Below are positions 1 through 8,242 of a stretch of 64,000 nucleotides of DNA, piece after piece. The stretch is from NCBI GenBank assembly GCA_964561995.1, contig CAZLQZ010000001.1:92747-156746 (forward strand), given 5' to 3'. Positions within the stretch are counted from its first letter, which is position 1. Every line of letters starts with the position of its first letter. The notes below the pieces were generated by a model. The model did no database searches. It saw only the letters and a program-made list of their open reading frames with translations, and was not told the DNA's origin. The translations under genes and the position numbers were made by a program. The DNA comes from JABIAG01 sp964561995. GTDB lineage: Archaea; Nanobdellota; Nanobdellia; Woesearchaeales; JABIAG01.

Positions 1-1
1 T

Positions 2-277
2 TTTTTAGGTGAGAAAGGAAAAACCTCTGAACAAATTTCTGAGACTGCTTCTAATCATTTAATTAAAGGAATAGATTCTTTGGCACCTGTTGATGAATTT
101 TTAGCAGATAATTTAATTCCTTTTATGGCTGTGGTTGGTGGAGAAATTAAAACAACAACTATTACTAATCATACAAGGTCTAATATTTATGTGGTTGAGA
201 AATTTTTAGATGTTAAATTTGAAATAAATGAAACTACTAAAGTGATTAAAGTTGAGCCAACTGAATTTCAGTTTTAA
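2..277 (+). CDS. rtcA: RNA 3'-terminal phosphate cyclase, C-terminal part
   Basis: The reading frame is open from base 2, so the gene begins before the window. RtcA makes the 2',3'-cyclic phosphate at RNA 3' ends through an adenylated intermediate. The visible C-terminal ~91 residues carry the family's ending: an LGEKGK segment, DEFLADNLIPFMA (where the family has an adenylylated histidine region nearby), GGEIKTT and TNIYVVEKFL-like text (here RSNIYVVEKFL). The stop lies 32 bases inside the end of the convergent coiled-coil gene. Assignment to the RtcA family is from recognised motifs; function is inferred from the family. Confidence 0.85.
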   Translation, partial: FLGEKGKTSEQISETASNHLIKGIDSLAPVDEFLADNLIPFMAVVGGEIKTTTITNHTRSNIYVVEKFLDVKFEINETTKVIKVEPTEFQF

Positions 278-3200
278 GTTCTCTTAATCCGTAATTAATT
301 CTTCTTCTAATTGTTTCATCAACAATTCTTAATGAAAATTTTTCAGCGATTTCTAATTCTTCTTTTGCTTCAACTAATTTTCCTTGGTGAATTAAGTTTT
401 TAACTTCTCTAATCATTTCAAGAATGTCTGTAGGCTTATCATTGAGGATTGGTCCTCTTGCCATAGGAATTGCATTTATTGATTCTCTTGGTTTTGAAAT
501 CTCTTTTTGTAAAGGTCTTCCTTGTTCAGGAGTTATTTGTATGCCATCCATTTCTTTTAATGCAAGTTCTTTTTCTCTTTGAGCAAGTTTATTTTGTTGT
601 ATTGAAAGACTGCTATACACTTTTTTATTTGTTAAAGCCAAATCTCTTTCTTTTCTAGCAATTTCAATTTCTCTTGTTTTATGTTTTCTCATTGCAGAAT
701 TTCCTGCTTCAGCCATTTCTTTTTCAATTTGAGCTAAAACTTTTTCTCTTTCTGCAAGATTTTGCATGACTCTTTGACTATCACTTATTTTAGATTGGAG
801 AATTTCAAGTTCTTGTTCTTTATTCATTAATTTATGAGATTCATTTTCAAGATTGACTTTGTCAACTCTCATTTTTTCGTCAGTTTTTTCTTTAATATCA
901 ATTATATTTTTCAATTCTACTCTTTTATTGCTAAGAACATCTTCAAAATTTCCCAATCTTTTAGATTTATTTAATATATTATGACTCATTGCTTCTTGTC
1001 TTTTTGCAATATCTTTTTCTTCTTTAGCTATAATCTCTTCTTTTGCTAGTCTTGTTTTAAGAGCTCCATCTTTTTCTTCAACAATTTTACTTGTTGCTTC
1101 CAATTCATATTCAAATTTGTTAAGCAATTGTTCTTTATTGTTTATTTCTTTTTCTTTTTTCTCAAGTTTGTCTTTTCCATTTTCAATTTCTTTAATTGCT
1201 TTTCTTTTAATTAGAGTTAATTTGTCAATTTCTTTTTTCTTTAATCCTATTAATATTTGAAGTTGTTTTTCTTCTTTTTTTAATAGATGCATTTCTTCGA
1301 TAGTTATGTGTTTTTTCTTTTCATTTTTATTTAGATTTGATTCTTTTTTCTTCAAATAAATTTCTCTTGATTGAACTTCTTTTTCTCTTTTGTTAACTGA
1401 ACTTCTTAATTTTTCAAGATCATTAGTTGCTTCTAATACGTCTTTTGCAATTTTTTTAACATAATCTTCTTTTTCTTCTAATTTTTTTAATTTTTTAAAA
1501 TCATTAATTAAACCGCTTTTTTCATTTAATAACTGACCAATTTGAACTTGTAAATGTTTTTTATCTCCCATAATTTGATTCATATGGGCTTCTCTTTGTA
1601 ACAAATTTTTACTTTTTTGGTCTAATTTATTTTTAAGTTCAATCATTTCATGACGAAGTTCAAAAATCTTTTTTTCTTTATCATCTAAACCGTCTTTTTT
1701 TTGATCAATTTGAGATTCTATTTTTTTTAATTCAGCTATTTTTTGAGAGGCATAGTTCTTATTTGCCATTAATTTTATCTCTTTTTCTTTTTCACTTAAT
1801 ATGTCTCTTACTTTACTTAATTTATCTATTACTTCTTTTGCTTGTGATTCTCTTTTATTCAAAAAATCTTTTTCTTTTGATAATCTCGCTTTTTCTGTTG
1901 TATTAAAAGCAGTTTCAATTTTGGATTGTGATGTCTTTTTCTCTCTAATTGTTAGATCTTGTTCTTCTTTATCTAATGCTAATTTAGCTTGTTTAAAGTC
2001 TTCTAGAACTGTTTTCATTTGTTTTTGTCTTTTACTTAATTCATCTAAAGCTTTGTTAAGTTTTATATTTCTTCTAAACACGTCTCTTATAAAACTTTTT
2101 TTCTCATGGACTTCTTTTGTAAAAGCTTGTTTTCTTATTTTTAATGCATCAATATTTTTGGTAAGTTCTTGAATATCCTTTTCTTTTTTGGTTAATTCTT
2201 CTCCTTTTAATTTACAAAGCTTTTCTTCTTCTATTTCTTTTTTCTTAACTAGTATTTTTTTAGCATTATAGTTTCTAATTTCTTGAGAAATATTATTTTT
2301 GGTTTTTTCTAAGTCTTCAATTTCAAATTTAATATGTTTGAATTTTTTTTCAATACTTTTTATATTTTCAACTTCTTTTTTAATATTTGATTTTTTTGAT
2401 TTTAAATTTTCAATATCTTTTACTAATTTAGTTTTTTCTTGTTCTTTTTTATTTAATTGTAAACTTGTTTTTTTTGCTTTTTCTTCTTCAATTGTTTCTA
2501 ATTCCTTTACTTTTTCTTTCTTATTTTTATAACCTTTAATTTCTGTTACAATTTCTTTTTTCTTATCTTCTAATTGTAGAACTTCTGTTTTAATATCTTG
2601 AAATCTTTTTTCAATAGATCGTATTTCATTAATTTCTTTTTTTAATGAATTCTTTTGATTTTTTAAGTTTGAAACTTCTTCATTTAATTGTTTTTTTTCT
2701 TGTTCTTTTTTATTTAGTAATTGTTCTGTATTTTTTACTTTTTCTTGTTTTGATGTTTCTATCTCTTTTATTTTTCTTTCTTTTTGACTATGATTTTCAA
2801 TTTCTGTTTCAATTTTTTCTTTTTTATTTTCTAATTTTAGAACTTCTGTTTTAATGTCATGAAACTTTTTTTCAATAAATTTGATTTCATCTATTTCTTT
2901 TTTCAATATGTCTTTTCGACTTTTTAAGTTTGAAACTTCTTCATTTAACTGTTTTTTTTCTTGTTCTTTTTTATTCAGTAATAATTTTGCTTTTTTTACT
3001 TTTTCTTGTTTTAATGATTCTATCTCTTTAATTTTCTCTTCTTTTTCTTTATAATTTTTAATTTCTATTGCAGTTTCTTGTTTTTTATTTTCTAATTTTA
3101 AAACTTCTGTTTTAATGTCTTGAAATCTTTTTTCTATTGGTTTTATTTCCTTAATTCCTTTTTCCATTGTTTGTTTTTGTTTTTTAAGATTAGAAATTTT

Positions 3201-3734
3201 TTCATTCAATTGTTTTTCTTCTTGTTTCTTTTCAGCTAATATGTTGATTTTTTCTATTTCGGATATTTTTAGTTTATTTACTTCTTCTTTTTTTCCTTTA
3301 ATGTTTTTAATTTCTGAAACAATTTCTTGTTTTTTATTTTTTAATTTTAAAATCTCTTCTTTCATATTTAGAATTTTTTTACTAACTGGTTCTACCTTAG
3401 AAATGTCTTTTTTCAATGCTTCTTTTTGTTTTTTTAAATTTGATAGTTCTTCGTTTAATCTCTTTTTTTCTTCTTCTTTTTTAAATTTGGATTGTTTAAT
3501 CTTATTTAAGTCATTTAATGCTGTTTCAAAGTTTTTTTCAATAGATTTTAATCTTTTATTTTTAGCCTTAATGTCTGGATCTTGGGATATTGTATCTACT
3601 TTAATTGGTTCTTTATTATTTTCTTTTTTTGATATTGCTCTCTCTCTTTTATCTAATTCTTTCTTTTTTAGTATTAATTCGGAAGAAATTCTATTTAATT
3701 CATTTACTCTGCTTTTTAGCTTACTATCTGCCAT
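246..3734 (-). CDS. Giant coiled-coil protein with ~87-residue internal repeats
   Basis: This 1162-residue protein is almost wholly Lys/Glu-rich helix with heptad-like spacing and has no signal peptide, membrane segment or Walker motif, so it is not an SMC or Rad50 ATPase. From about residue 70 to 520 it repeats a unit of 83-87 residues. Each unit opens with LNEEVSNLK, continues KKEI.EI..IEK.F.DIKTEVL.LE.KK, and closes with LNKKEQEK. The last ~55 residues (from DILEMIREVK) differ: they look like a compact helical hairpin that could be a small globular domain. The ATG at 3734 is the only sensible start. It is likely a cytoplasmic structural or scaffold protein; function unknown. Confidence 0.85.
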   Translation of the reverse strand: MADSKLKSRVNELNRISSELILKKKELDKRERAISKKENNKEPIKVDTISQDPDIKAKNKRLKSIEKNFETALNDLNKIKQSKFKKEEEKKRLNEELSNLKKQKEALKKDISKVEPVSKKILNMKEEILKLKNKKQEIVSEIKNIKGKKEEVNKLKISEIEKINILAEKKQEEKQLNEKISNLKKQKQTMEKGIKEIKPIEKRFQDIKTEVLKLENKKQETAIEIKNYKEKEEKIKEIESLKQEKVKKAKLLLNKKEQEKKQLNEEVSNLKSRKDILKKEIDEIKFIEKKFHDIKTEVLKLENKKEKIETEIENHSQKERKIKEIETSKQEKVKNTEQLLNKKEQEKKQLNEEVSNLKNQKNSLKKEINEIRSIEKRFQDIKTEVLQLEDKKKEIVTEIKGYKNKKEKVKELETIEEEKAKKTSLQLNKKEQEKTKLVKDIENLKSKKSNIKKEVENIKSIEKKFKHIKFEIEDLEKTKNNISQEIRNYNAKKILVKKKEIEEEKLCKLKGEELTKKEKDIQELTKNIDALKIRKQAFTKEVHEKKSFIRDVFRRNIKLNKALDELSKRQKQMKTVLEDFKQAKLALDKEEQDLTIREKKTSQSKIETAFNTTEKARLSKEKDFLNKRESQAKEVIDKLSKVRDILSEKEKEIKLMANKNYASQKIAELKKIESQIDQKKDGLDDKEKKIFELRHEMIELKNKLDQKSKNLLQREAHMNQIMGDKKHLQVQIGQLLNEKSGLINDFKKLKKLEEKEDYVKKIAKDVLEATNDLEKLRSSVNKREKEVQSREIYLKKKESNLNKNEKKKHITIEEMHLLKKEEKQLQILIGLKKKEIDKLTLIKRKAIKEIENGKDKLEKKEKEINNKEQLLNKFEYELEATSKIVEEKDGALKTRLAKEEIIAKEEKDIAKRQEAMSHNILNKSKRLGNFEDVLSNKRVELKNIIDIKEKTDEKMRVDKVNLENESHKLMNKEQELEILQSKISDSQRVMQNLAEREKVLAQIEKEMAEAGNSAMRKHKTREIEIARKERDLALTNKKVYSSLSIQQNKLAQREKELALKEMDGIQITPEQGRPLQKEISKPRESINAIPMARGPILNDKPTDILEMIREVKNLIHQGKLVEAKEELEIAEKFSLRIVDETIRRRINYGLRELKTEIQLAQL

Positions 3735-3818
3735 TTAGTTATTATTTATATTCTCTATTTAATAACTTATGTTATTATTGTTGAATAATAAAAAAAAATT
3801 CTTGTGAAAACAAAAAGT

Positions 3819-3826
3819 TTTATAAA
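3819..3826 (+). promoter_or_regulatory. TATA box of the zinc-ribbon/aEF1B operon
   Basis: TTTATAAA is centred about 27 nt before the ATG at 3850, with an A-rich BRE-like stretch just before it. This spacing puts the transcription start at or next to the ATG, so the first gene is probably read from a leaderless mRNA. Confidence 0.6.
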
Positions 3827-3849
3827 CAGTTATTTAATCTATATAAAAA

Positions 3850-4017
3850 ATGGAAAATAAATGTACTTCATGTGGAAAAAAACTTGTAAATGATACGTCT
3901 TGTGTTATTTTTCCTTGTCCTGGATGTGGAAAACAAAAAATAAGTAGATGTAGTCATTGTAGAGAATTATCAGCAATATATAGATGCCCTGAATGTGGGT
4001 TTGAAGGTCCTAATTAA
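3850..4017 (+). CDS. Small double zinc-ribbon protein (HVO_2753-like)
   Basis: A 55-residue protein with four CxxC knuckles: CTSC at residue 5, CPGC at 23, CSHC at 34 and CPEC at 46, enough to bind two zinc ions. This is the conserved archaeal small zinc-finger family typified by HVO_2753, often annotated as a zinc-ribbon RNA-binding protein. Its stop is one base before the ATG of aEF1B, so the two are co-transcribed, an arrangement I recall in other archaea. A role near translation is suggested by the partner but not shown. The start follows a TATA box by leaderless spacing. Confidence 0.85.
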   Translation: MENKCTSCGKKLVNDTSCVIFPCPGCGKQKISRCSHCRELSAIYRCPECGFEGPN

Positions 4018-4018
4018 A

Positions 4019-4297
4019 ATGGCAGATGTAATTTTAACATTTAAGATTATGCCTGAAAGTCCTGATGTGGATTTAGTTGCCTTAGAAGCTTTGATAAAAG
4101 AAAAAATCTTAGCTTTTGCAGGTGAAGGTGAAATTAGAGTTGAAGTAGTTCCTATTGCTTTTGGTTTAAATGCTTTAAATGTGGTCTTTGTGGCTGATGA
4201 AGCTCAGGGTGGAACTGAATCATTAGAAGCTGAAATCACTGAATTAAATGGTGTTAATTCTGTTGAAGTTACTGATGTAAGAAGAGCTATAGGATAA
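4019..4297 (+). CDS. ef1b: Elongation factor 1-beta (aEF1B)
   Basis: Nucleotide exchange factor for EF-1alpha, releasing GDP after aminoacyl-tRNA delivery. The 92-residue product has the family's full length and pattern: MADVILTFKIMPESPDVDL at the start, the FGLNALNVVFV strand in the middle and NSVEVTDVRRAIG at the end. A GTG further upstream in frame would add eight residues, but it lies inside the preceding zinc-ribbon gene. The ATG at 4019 begins the conserved protein and sits one base after the upstream stop. Confidence 0.95.
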   Translation: MADVILTFKIMPESPDVDLVALEALIKEKILAFAGEGEIRVEVVPIAFGLNALNVVFVADEAQGGTESLEAEITELNGVNSVEVTDVRRAIG

Positions 4298-4354
4298 AGT
4301 TAATTTCTTTAATTATTTTATATTTTTATTAATTTTTTAAAAGTTTAATTATTT

Positions 4355-4669
4355 TTATTCAACTATATGTTTTTTAGCTAAATTATCTAATTTTTCTTCT
4401 AAAGAAATTGTTGGTGTAACATTAGAAATCAAACGAATATCTATGTGGCTATAATCTCTTGTTATGTTTGAATATTTAGATTGAAAATGTATGCTTATTC
4501 CTTCTAAATGAAATCCATATATGTCTGTATCTTTTGGTTTTGGATGCCAGGCAAAAACTTTTTCTGTATTATTTTTTAAATATTTTAAGATTTCTTCATG
4601 AAGTTCTAATAAGTTATGTCTTGAGCTTTTATATTGTAACTTTGATCTGTATATATGTTTTTCTTCCAT
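4355..4669 (-). CDS. Hypothetical protein, 104 aa
   Basis: I do not recognise this family. The product is hydrophilic, with no signal peptide or membrane segment, and an alpha-beta pattern: an N-terminal helix (HNLLELHEEILKYLKNN), then strands around FAWHPKPKDTDIYGFHLEG and DYSHIDIRLIS. It is convergent with aEF1B, leaving 57 bases between the stops. The region upstream of its start (4670-4787) is extremely AT-rich and could hold a promoter. Confidence 0.65.
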   Translation of the reverse strand: MEEKHIYRSKLQYKSSRHNLLELHEEILKYLKNNTEKVFAWHPKPKDTDIYGFHLEGISIHFQSKYSNITRDYSHIDIRLISNVTPTISLEEKLDNLAKKHIVE

Positions 4670-4787
4670 GTTTTTTAGAAAAAAACAATTATTTATAAAT
4701 ATATTTCTTAATTAATTGCTATATTAAAAAATAACTTTGTATTTTTTAACTTTTTAATTCAATTAATATTGAAATTTTAATAAAAAA

Positions 4788-4904
4788 TTAAATGGTTTTT
4801 AATATACTTTGTTGTCTCATTCTCATGAAAACTTTACCATTTCTTTTTTCAATTTGCTTCCAGATTAATTTTCCTTTTTTTACTTTTATATAATTTAGTT
4901 TCAT
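4788..4904 (-). CDS. Possible 38-residue basic small protein
   Basis: This short frame lies directly downstream of orc1/cdc6 on the same strand, 12 bases after its stop. A G-rich GGGGGAAG sequence, a plausible ribosome binding site, ends a few bases before its ATG. The predicted peptide is strongly basic (MKLNYIKVKKGKLIWKQ then an Arg/Lys-rich tail), so it could bind nucleic acid. I do not know a family for it, and a peptide this small could be chance. The good spacing and co-direction with Orc1 are the only support. Confidence 0.4.
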   Translation of the reverse strand: MKLNYIKVKKGKLIWKQIEKRNGKVFMRMRQQSILKTI

Positions 4905-4916
4905 TTTCTTCCCCCT

Positions 4917-6086
4917 TTAGATGCTATCTCTAACTCTTTTTCTGATTTTTATTTTAATTGCTGAATCAAAATTTAATGTAATTTTTCTAGATTTTTTCTT
5001 TAATGTTTTAACCCATCCAACTTCTGAATTAATTAAATGTAATTCACTAAAGAATATTATGAATGTTCTAATTCTTCTTTCCGATAGCGGATTGACTTTA
5101 AATGATTTGCATGTTTTGATATAATTCAAATAAACTTGGGGACCTGTAGTTTGTCCTTTTGTTTTTAAAAGAGATAGGAATAGTATTTTTTGATGTTTTG
5201 TTAATGCAGTTAAGGTTTTTATGAGTGAGTCTTGTTCAAGATTTTTATCTGCTTGTTTAACTGTATCTAAAGTAATTGATTTTTTATTTTTTGCTAAGGC
5301 AATTTTTCCACATGAGTCTAATAATTCAAGAGCTTTTCTTGCATCGCCACCTCTTTCTGATTCGATTTCTGCAATTTTTGATAATACTGCGGATGAAACT
5401 GTTTTGGGCATAAACGCTTTGGCAGCTCTGTTGGCGAGTATGCCCTTTAGTTCATCTGAGTTATAAGGTGAGAAAATGATTCTAATTCTACCAAAAGAGG
5501 ATTGAGTCCTGGGCGATAAGTAGTCATATACTCTAAGGTCATTCGAAATTATAATTGAAGACACTTTGGAGGTTAAGTTAACATTAATTCTGCTTAGCTT
5601 ATAGAGTACGTCATCCCCTGATTCTTTAAGGACATAGTCCACTTCGTCCAGGACCACTAACACATTGGTATTTTTGTTGGTTAATGAATCTCTTATTTCG
5701 GTCATTACTTTTTTGGTTGACCAACCCGTTTTTGGTATTTCAGTGTTTGAAAGGCGACTTAATAATTCTAATAAAATTGAATATTCTGTTCTGTTTTCTG
5801 AGCAATTAATGTAAACTATTTTTAGTTCCATTGATTTTTTCTTTGCTTCTTTTCCTAATTCATTACAAATTTCTAAACTTAATGCTGTTTTTCCTGTACC
5901 AGGTGTACCATAAACAAAAATTGAGCTAACTGGACTGCTAAGAAGAATTGGTGCTAATTCCATAATTAGGTCGTTTCTTTCATTAATTCTTCCGACCAAA
6001 CCTTCTTTTGGAACTAATTCGTATAAAGAATTTCTATCTTTATAGATACTTTTTTTCAATACACTGTCAAACGTAAGTTTTCTCAA
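4917..6086 (-). CDS. cdc6: Orc1/Cdc6 replication initiator
   Basis: Archaeal origin-recognition AAA+ ATPase that binds ORB elements and loads MCM. The 389-residue product has all expected parts: Walker A GTPGTGKT (residues 60-67), Walker B VLVVLDEVDY (141-150), a sensor-1 strand (SIIISND), sensor-2 RGGDARKALELLD, and a C-terminal winged helix (about 285-389). It is followed by a possible small gene and preceded by a G/C-tract region that looks like the origin. Stretches of the AAA+ core (about 5480-5680) use more G/C-ending codons than surrounding genes, perhaps from conservation pressure. Confidence 0.95.
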   Translation of the reverse strand: MRKLTFDSVLKKSIYKDRNSLYELVPKEGLVGRINERNDLIMELAPILLSSPVSSIFVYGTPGTGKTALSLEICNELGKEAKKKSMELKIVYINCSENRTEYSILLELLSRLSNTEIPKTGWSTKKVMTEIRDSLTNKNTNVLVVLDEVDYVLKESGDDVLYKLSRINVNLTSKVSSIIISNDLRVYDYLSPRTQSSFGRIRIIFSPYNSDELKGILANRAAKAFMPKTVSSAVLSKIAEIESERGGDARKALELLDSCGKIALAKNKKSITLDTVKQADKNLEQDSLIKTLTALTKHQKILFLSLLKTKGQTTGPQVYLNYIKTCKSFKVNPLSERRIRTFIIFFSELHLINSEVGWVKTLKKKSRKITLNFDSAIKIKIRKRVRDSI

Positions 6087-6300
6087 AAATAAACACCCCC
6101 CGGTTTAAAGTAACACCCCCCAAGCTGCCACCTTTCTTAATTTAGTATACTGTAGGTACTATATAAATGTTTCCTTTTGTTCCTATGTTTCCGTTGTTTC
6201 CGATGCTATTTTTCCGTGTGCCGTGGTCCCTTAGTGGTGTAGCTTTGGCATCTATCTACCCAATTCGAAGTTTGAATCCTTTGAAAAAATGTATTCTGCG
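6087..6300. other. Candidate replication origin upstream of cdc6
   Basis: The noncoding stretch before cdc6 is unlike the rest of the window. It has two direct copies of AACACCCCCC at 6092-6101 and 6112-6121, exactly 20 bp apart. Next comes an AT-rich segment (6131-6168), then GTTTCC at 6169, 6187 and 6196, GTTCC at 6179 and TTTCCG at 6211. Archaeal ORB elements combine a GTTTCC/GGAAAC core with a nearby G-tract, and origins usually sit beside cdc6. The match is to the style of ORB sites rather than to a full consensus. Confidence 0.55.
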
Positions 6301-6373
6301 AGGGTTTTAAGGAGAGGATTAGATAGGGTGATTAGTAAATTCCATTAGTTTTGCTTTTACTCCTGTTGAAATT

Positions 6374-6505
6374 ATGAAGAAAGTTTTAAGTAACAGTCCT
6401 AGAATGCCTTTTTTATTCCCTTCTTATTCTGAATCTTTTTATGAAACTAGGTCTTATGTTTTGGACAGGATTAAAAAAATAGAAGTTCAAAATGTATTTA
6501 GTTAA
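6374..6505 (+). CDS. Doubtful 43-residue reading frame or gene remnant
   Basis: Between the putative origin and the next gene there is one open frame with coding-like composition, reading MKKVLSNSPRMPFLFP and ending VQNVFS. The frame stays open about 40 bases upstream of the ATG without a better start. No ribosome binding site is obvious and I recognise no family. It may be a real small gene or the tail of a decayed one. The rest of 6300-6548 holds nothing else I can support except a TATA-like run near 6515. Confidence 0.2.
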   Translation: MKKVLSNSPRMPFLFPSYSESFYETRSYVLDRIKKIEVQNVFS

Positions 6506-6548
6506 TATCCATAATTTTTTTATATGCTAAAGCATTACCTATTATAAT

Positions 6549-7070
6549 ATGCTTCATAAATTACTAACTAATCGAAAAGCTGTAAATATATTAAAACTTC
6601 TTTCAGAACAGGACGATGTTTTTGAACTAACTGAATTAAAACTATCTGAAAGTTATGCTGAACTGTTGTTGAATTATAATTTAATTCAGCTTGAAAAGGG
6701 TGAAAGAACTCTGATGAGTATTTCTTTAAAAGGTAAACAGTTCATTAAATTGATGGATGAAATGAAAAAATTAGTTGAAAAAGGATCTACTGGTTCAAGA
6801 TTGAAATTGTCTTTTAATCTATCTAAGGAAGAAAGAACTACCTTGTTATTAATTTCCAAGTTGGGCTTTGATGTTGAAATAAGTATTTTGTTAAAAACTT
6901 TAAAGAGAGAAAATCTTGTTAAAACTGGGTTTGGTTTGACAAAAATTCTTAAGGCTTTACAGGAAATAAATTTAGTTGAGTTAAAAAATAAACGTGTTGA
7001 AATTACGGAATTGGGTAAAAAAACAATTATTAATGAATTGTTAGAAGAATTTAATCTTAAAGGAGTTTAA
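6549..7070 (+). CDS. Winged-helix transcriptional regulator
   Basis: The 173-residue product contains two helix-turn-helix-like halves: residues 1-70 (LLTNRKAVNILKLLSEQ, then LSLKGKQFIKLMDEM-like text) and about 90-165, ending in the winged-helix signature VEITELGKKTIINELL. It is probably a cytoplasmic DNA-binding regulator of unknown target. The ATG at 6549 is preceded by a TATA-like TTTTATATG about 27 nt upstream, compatible with a leaderless start. Its end overlaps the convergent trm1 gene by 14 bases. Confidence 0.7.
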   Translation: MLHKLLTNRKAVNILKLLSEQDDVFELTELKLSESYAELLLNYNLIQLEKGERTLMSISLKGKQFIKLMDEMKKLVEKGSTGSRLKLSFNLSKEERTTLLLISKLGFDVEISILLKTLKRENLVKTGFGLTKILKALQEINLVELKNKRVEITELGKKTIINELLEEFNLKGV

Positions 7071-8094
7071 ATAACTCTTCATAACTTATGTTGCTTCTTA
7101 ATCCTCTGTCATCAAAATGTGTTCTAGAAACTTTTAATCCTTTTTTTTCAATTTTAGCAATTAATTTATCAAATTTTGGAACTGATATCTTTTTTTTCTT
7201 GCAAAGGTCATGTATTAAATAAAATCCTTTTTGATCAATTTTAGACTCATTATATATAGTAGTCAAAAATTTTTTTAAATTTTCATCGCAATTTTCTAAC
7301 ATTTCTTTAACTAATTTTGGTTCCCATAGTTTTCCTAGCCATAGAGGTCCTGCTTCATTTAACATTCCAATGTGTTTATACAATTCGTCACATTTTTCTT
7401 TTCCTTTTTCACAAACAAAAAATATTCTCATGTAATGATCTTTTGAATATGAAAAGATTGGCGTTAGTGCTTTTTGTTGGCTTACTCCAATTAATTGAAC
7501 TCTTCTTGCTAATATCCTTAGGCCTGTTTCATGCATTGTTGAATCTTTAACTGGATTACTCCAGTATTTTCTTTTACAAGCTTTGGGATAAGTTCCTGAT
7601 AGGGCTGAAGTGTCTGTTGCTGTAATTGCAAGAATTCCTCCTCTTGAAATTCTTTTTATTGCAGAATCTAAAAATGCAATAGGGGGTCCGAATGGATCTA
7701 TGTCTATATAATCAAAACCTTTAGAATTCAACATAAATTCATTTCCGTCTTGTTGAGAAATGTTAATTAGACCTTTTCTTTTTAATCCATGTAAATTCAA
7801 TTTATTCAATTTGAAGTTTTTTTCAATTAATTTAATTGCTTCTTTTGAATTATCATTTAAATAAATGCTATTGATGCATTGTTCATTTAATTCTAAAACA
7901 AATCTTATTCCTCTAATTCCACTTCCGGATAAAGGTAGGCCAATTTGCATCATTTTTTTATTTAAAGAATTAAGTAATAATATTGATATGTCTCTATTTA
8001 ATTTCATTACGGGATTATAAAATACTGGTAATTCTTTTGATATTTTTCCGTCATATATATTAATTGTAGCGTTGCCTTCTGTTATAGTTTGCAT
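7057..8094 (-). CDS. trm1: tRNA (guanine-26-N2)-dimethyltransferase Trm1
   Basis: Trm1 uses S-adenosylmethionine to make m2,2G at tRNA position 26. The 345-residue product shows the family layout: an N-terminal EGNATI..Y segment, FYNPVMKLNRDIS, a SAM-binding GSGIRGIRF region, the catalytic-site DIDPFGPP (residues 131-138), and a C-terminal Trm1 domain with GPLWLGKLW. The length is slightly short of the usual ~380. The ATG at 8094 starts right at the conserved N-terminus. It shares a short upstream region with the divergent lonB gene. Confidence 0.93.
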   Translation of the reverse strand: MQTITEGNATINIYDGKISKELPVFYNPVMKLNRDISILLLNSLNKKMMQIGLPLSGSGIRGIRFVLELNEQCINSIYLNDNSKEAIKLIEKNFKLNKLNLHGLKRKGLINISQQDGNEFMLNSKGFDYIDIDPFGPPIAFLDSAIKRISRGGILAITATDTSALSGTYPKACKRKYWSNPVKDSTMHETGLRILARRVQLIGVSQQKALTPIFSYSKDHYMRIFFVCEKGKEKCDELYKHIGMLNEAGPLWLGKLWEPKLVKEMLENCDENLKKFLTTIYNESKIDQKGFYLIHDLCKKKKISVPKFDKLIAKIEKKGLKVSRTHFDDRGLRSNISYEELFKLL

Positions 8095-8212
8095 ATGTAT
8101 GAAAACTTTCGCAGATATAAAAATTTAACCAAAAAACGAGTTATTTTTTAAATTTTAGTTGTATTATTGATTCATATACTTTTTGTTAAATAGTATTTCT
8201 TTATCAACAACT

Positions 8213-8220
8213 TTTATAAA
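8213..8220 (+). promoter_or_regulatory. TATA box of lonB
   Basis: TTTATAAA is centred about 27 nt before the ATG at 8243. This supports the internal ATG as the true leaderless start rather than the in-frame TTG at 8183, which lies upstream of the TATA box. Confidence 0.65.
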
Positions 8221-8242
8221 CAATAAACATTTTAGAAATCAA

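Noticed and set aside
470..3738. Several open frames on the plus strand opposite the coiled-coil gene (for example 1801-2172, 2299-2532, 3241-3738)
   Set aside because: They are Phe/Leu/Ser-rich mirror images of the Lys/Glu-rich coiled coil and show no family features or ribosome sites.
6228..6300. tRNA-like sequence with a TTTGAATCC stretch after GGTCCCTTAGTGG
   Set aside because: The T-loop-like bases have no pairing stem, no 3' strand matches GGTCCCT, and no anticodon arm can be drawn.
8183..8242. TTG start giving LonB 20 extra residues
   Set aside because: The TATA box at 8213-8220 lies inside this extension and the conserved N-terminus begins at the ATG at 8243.
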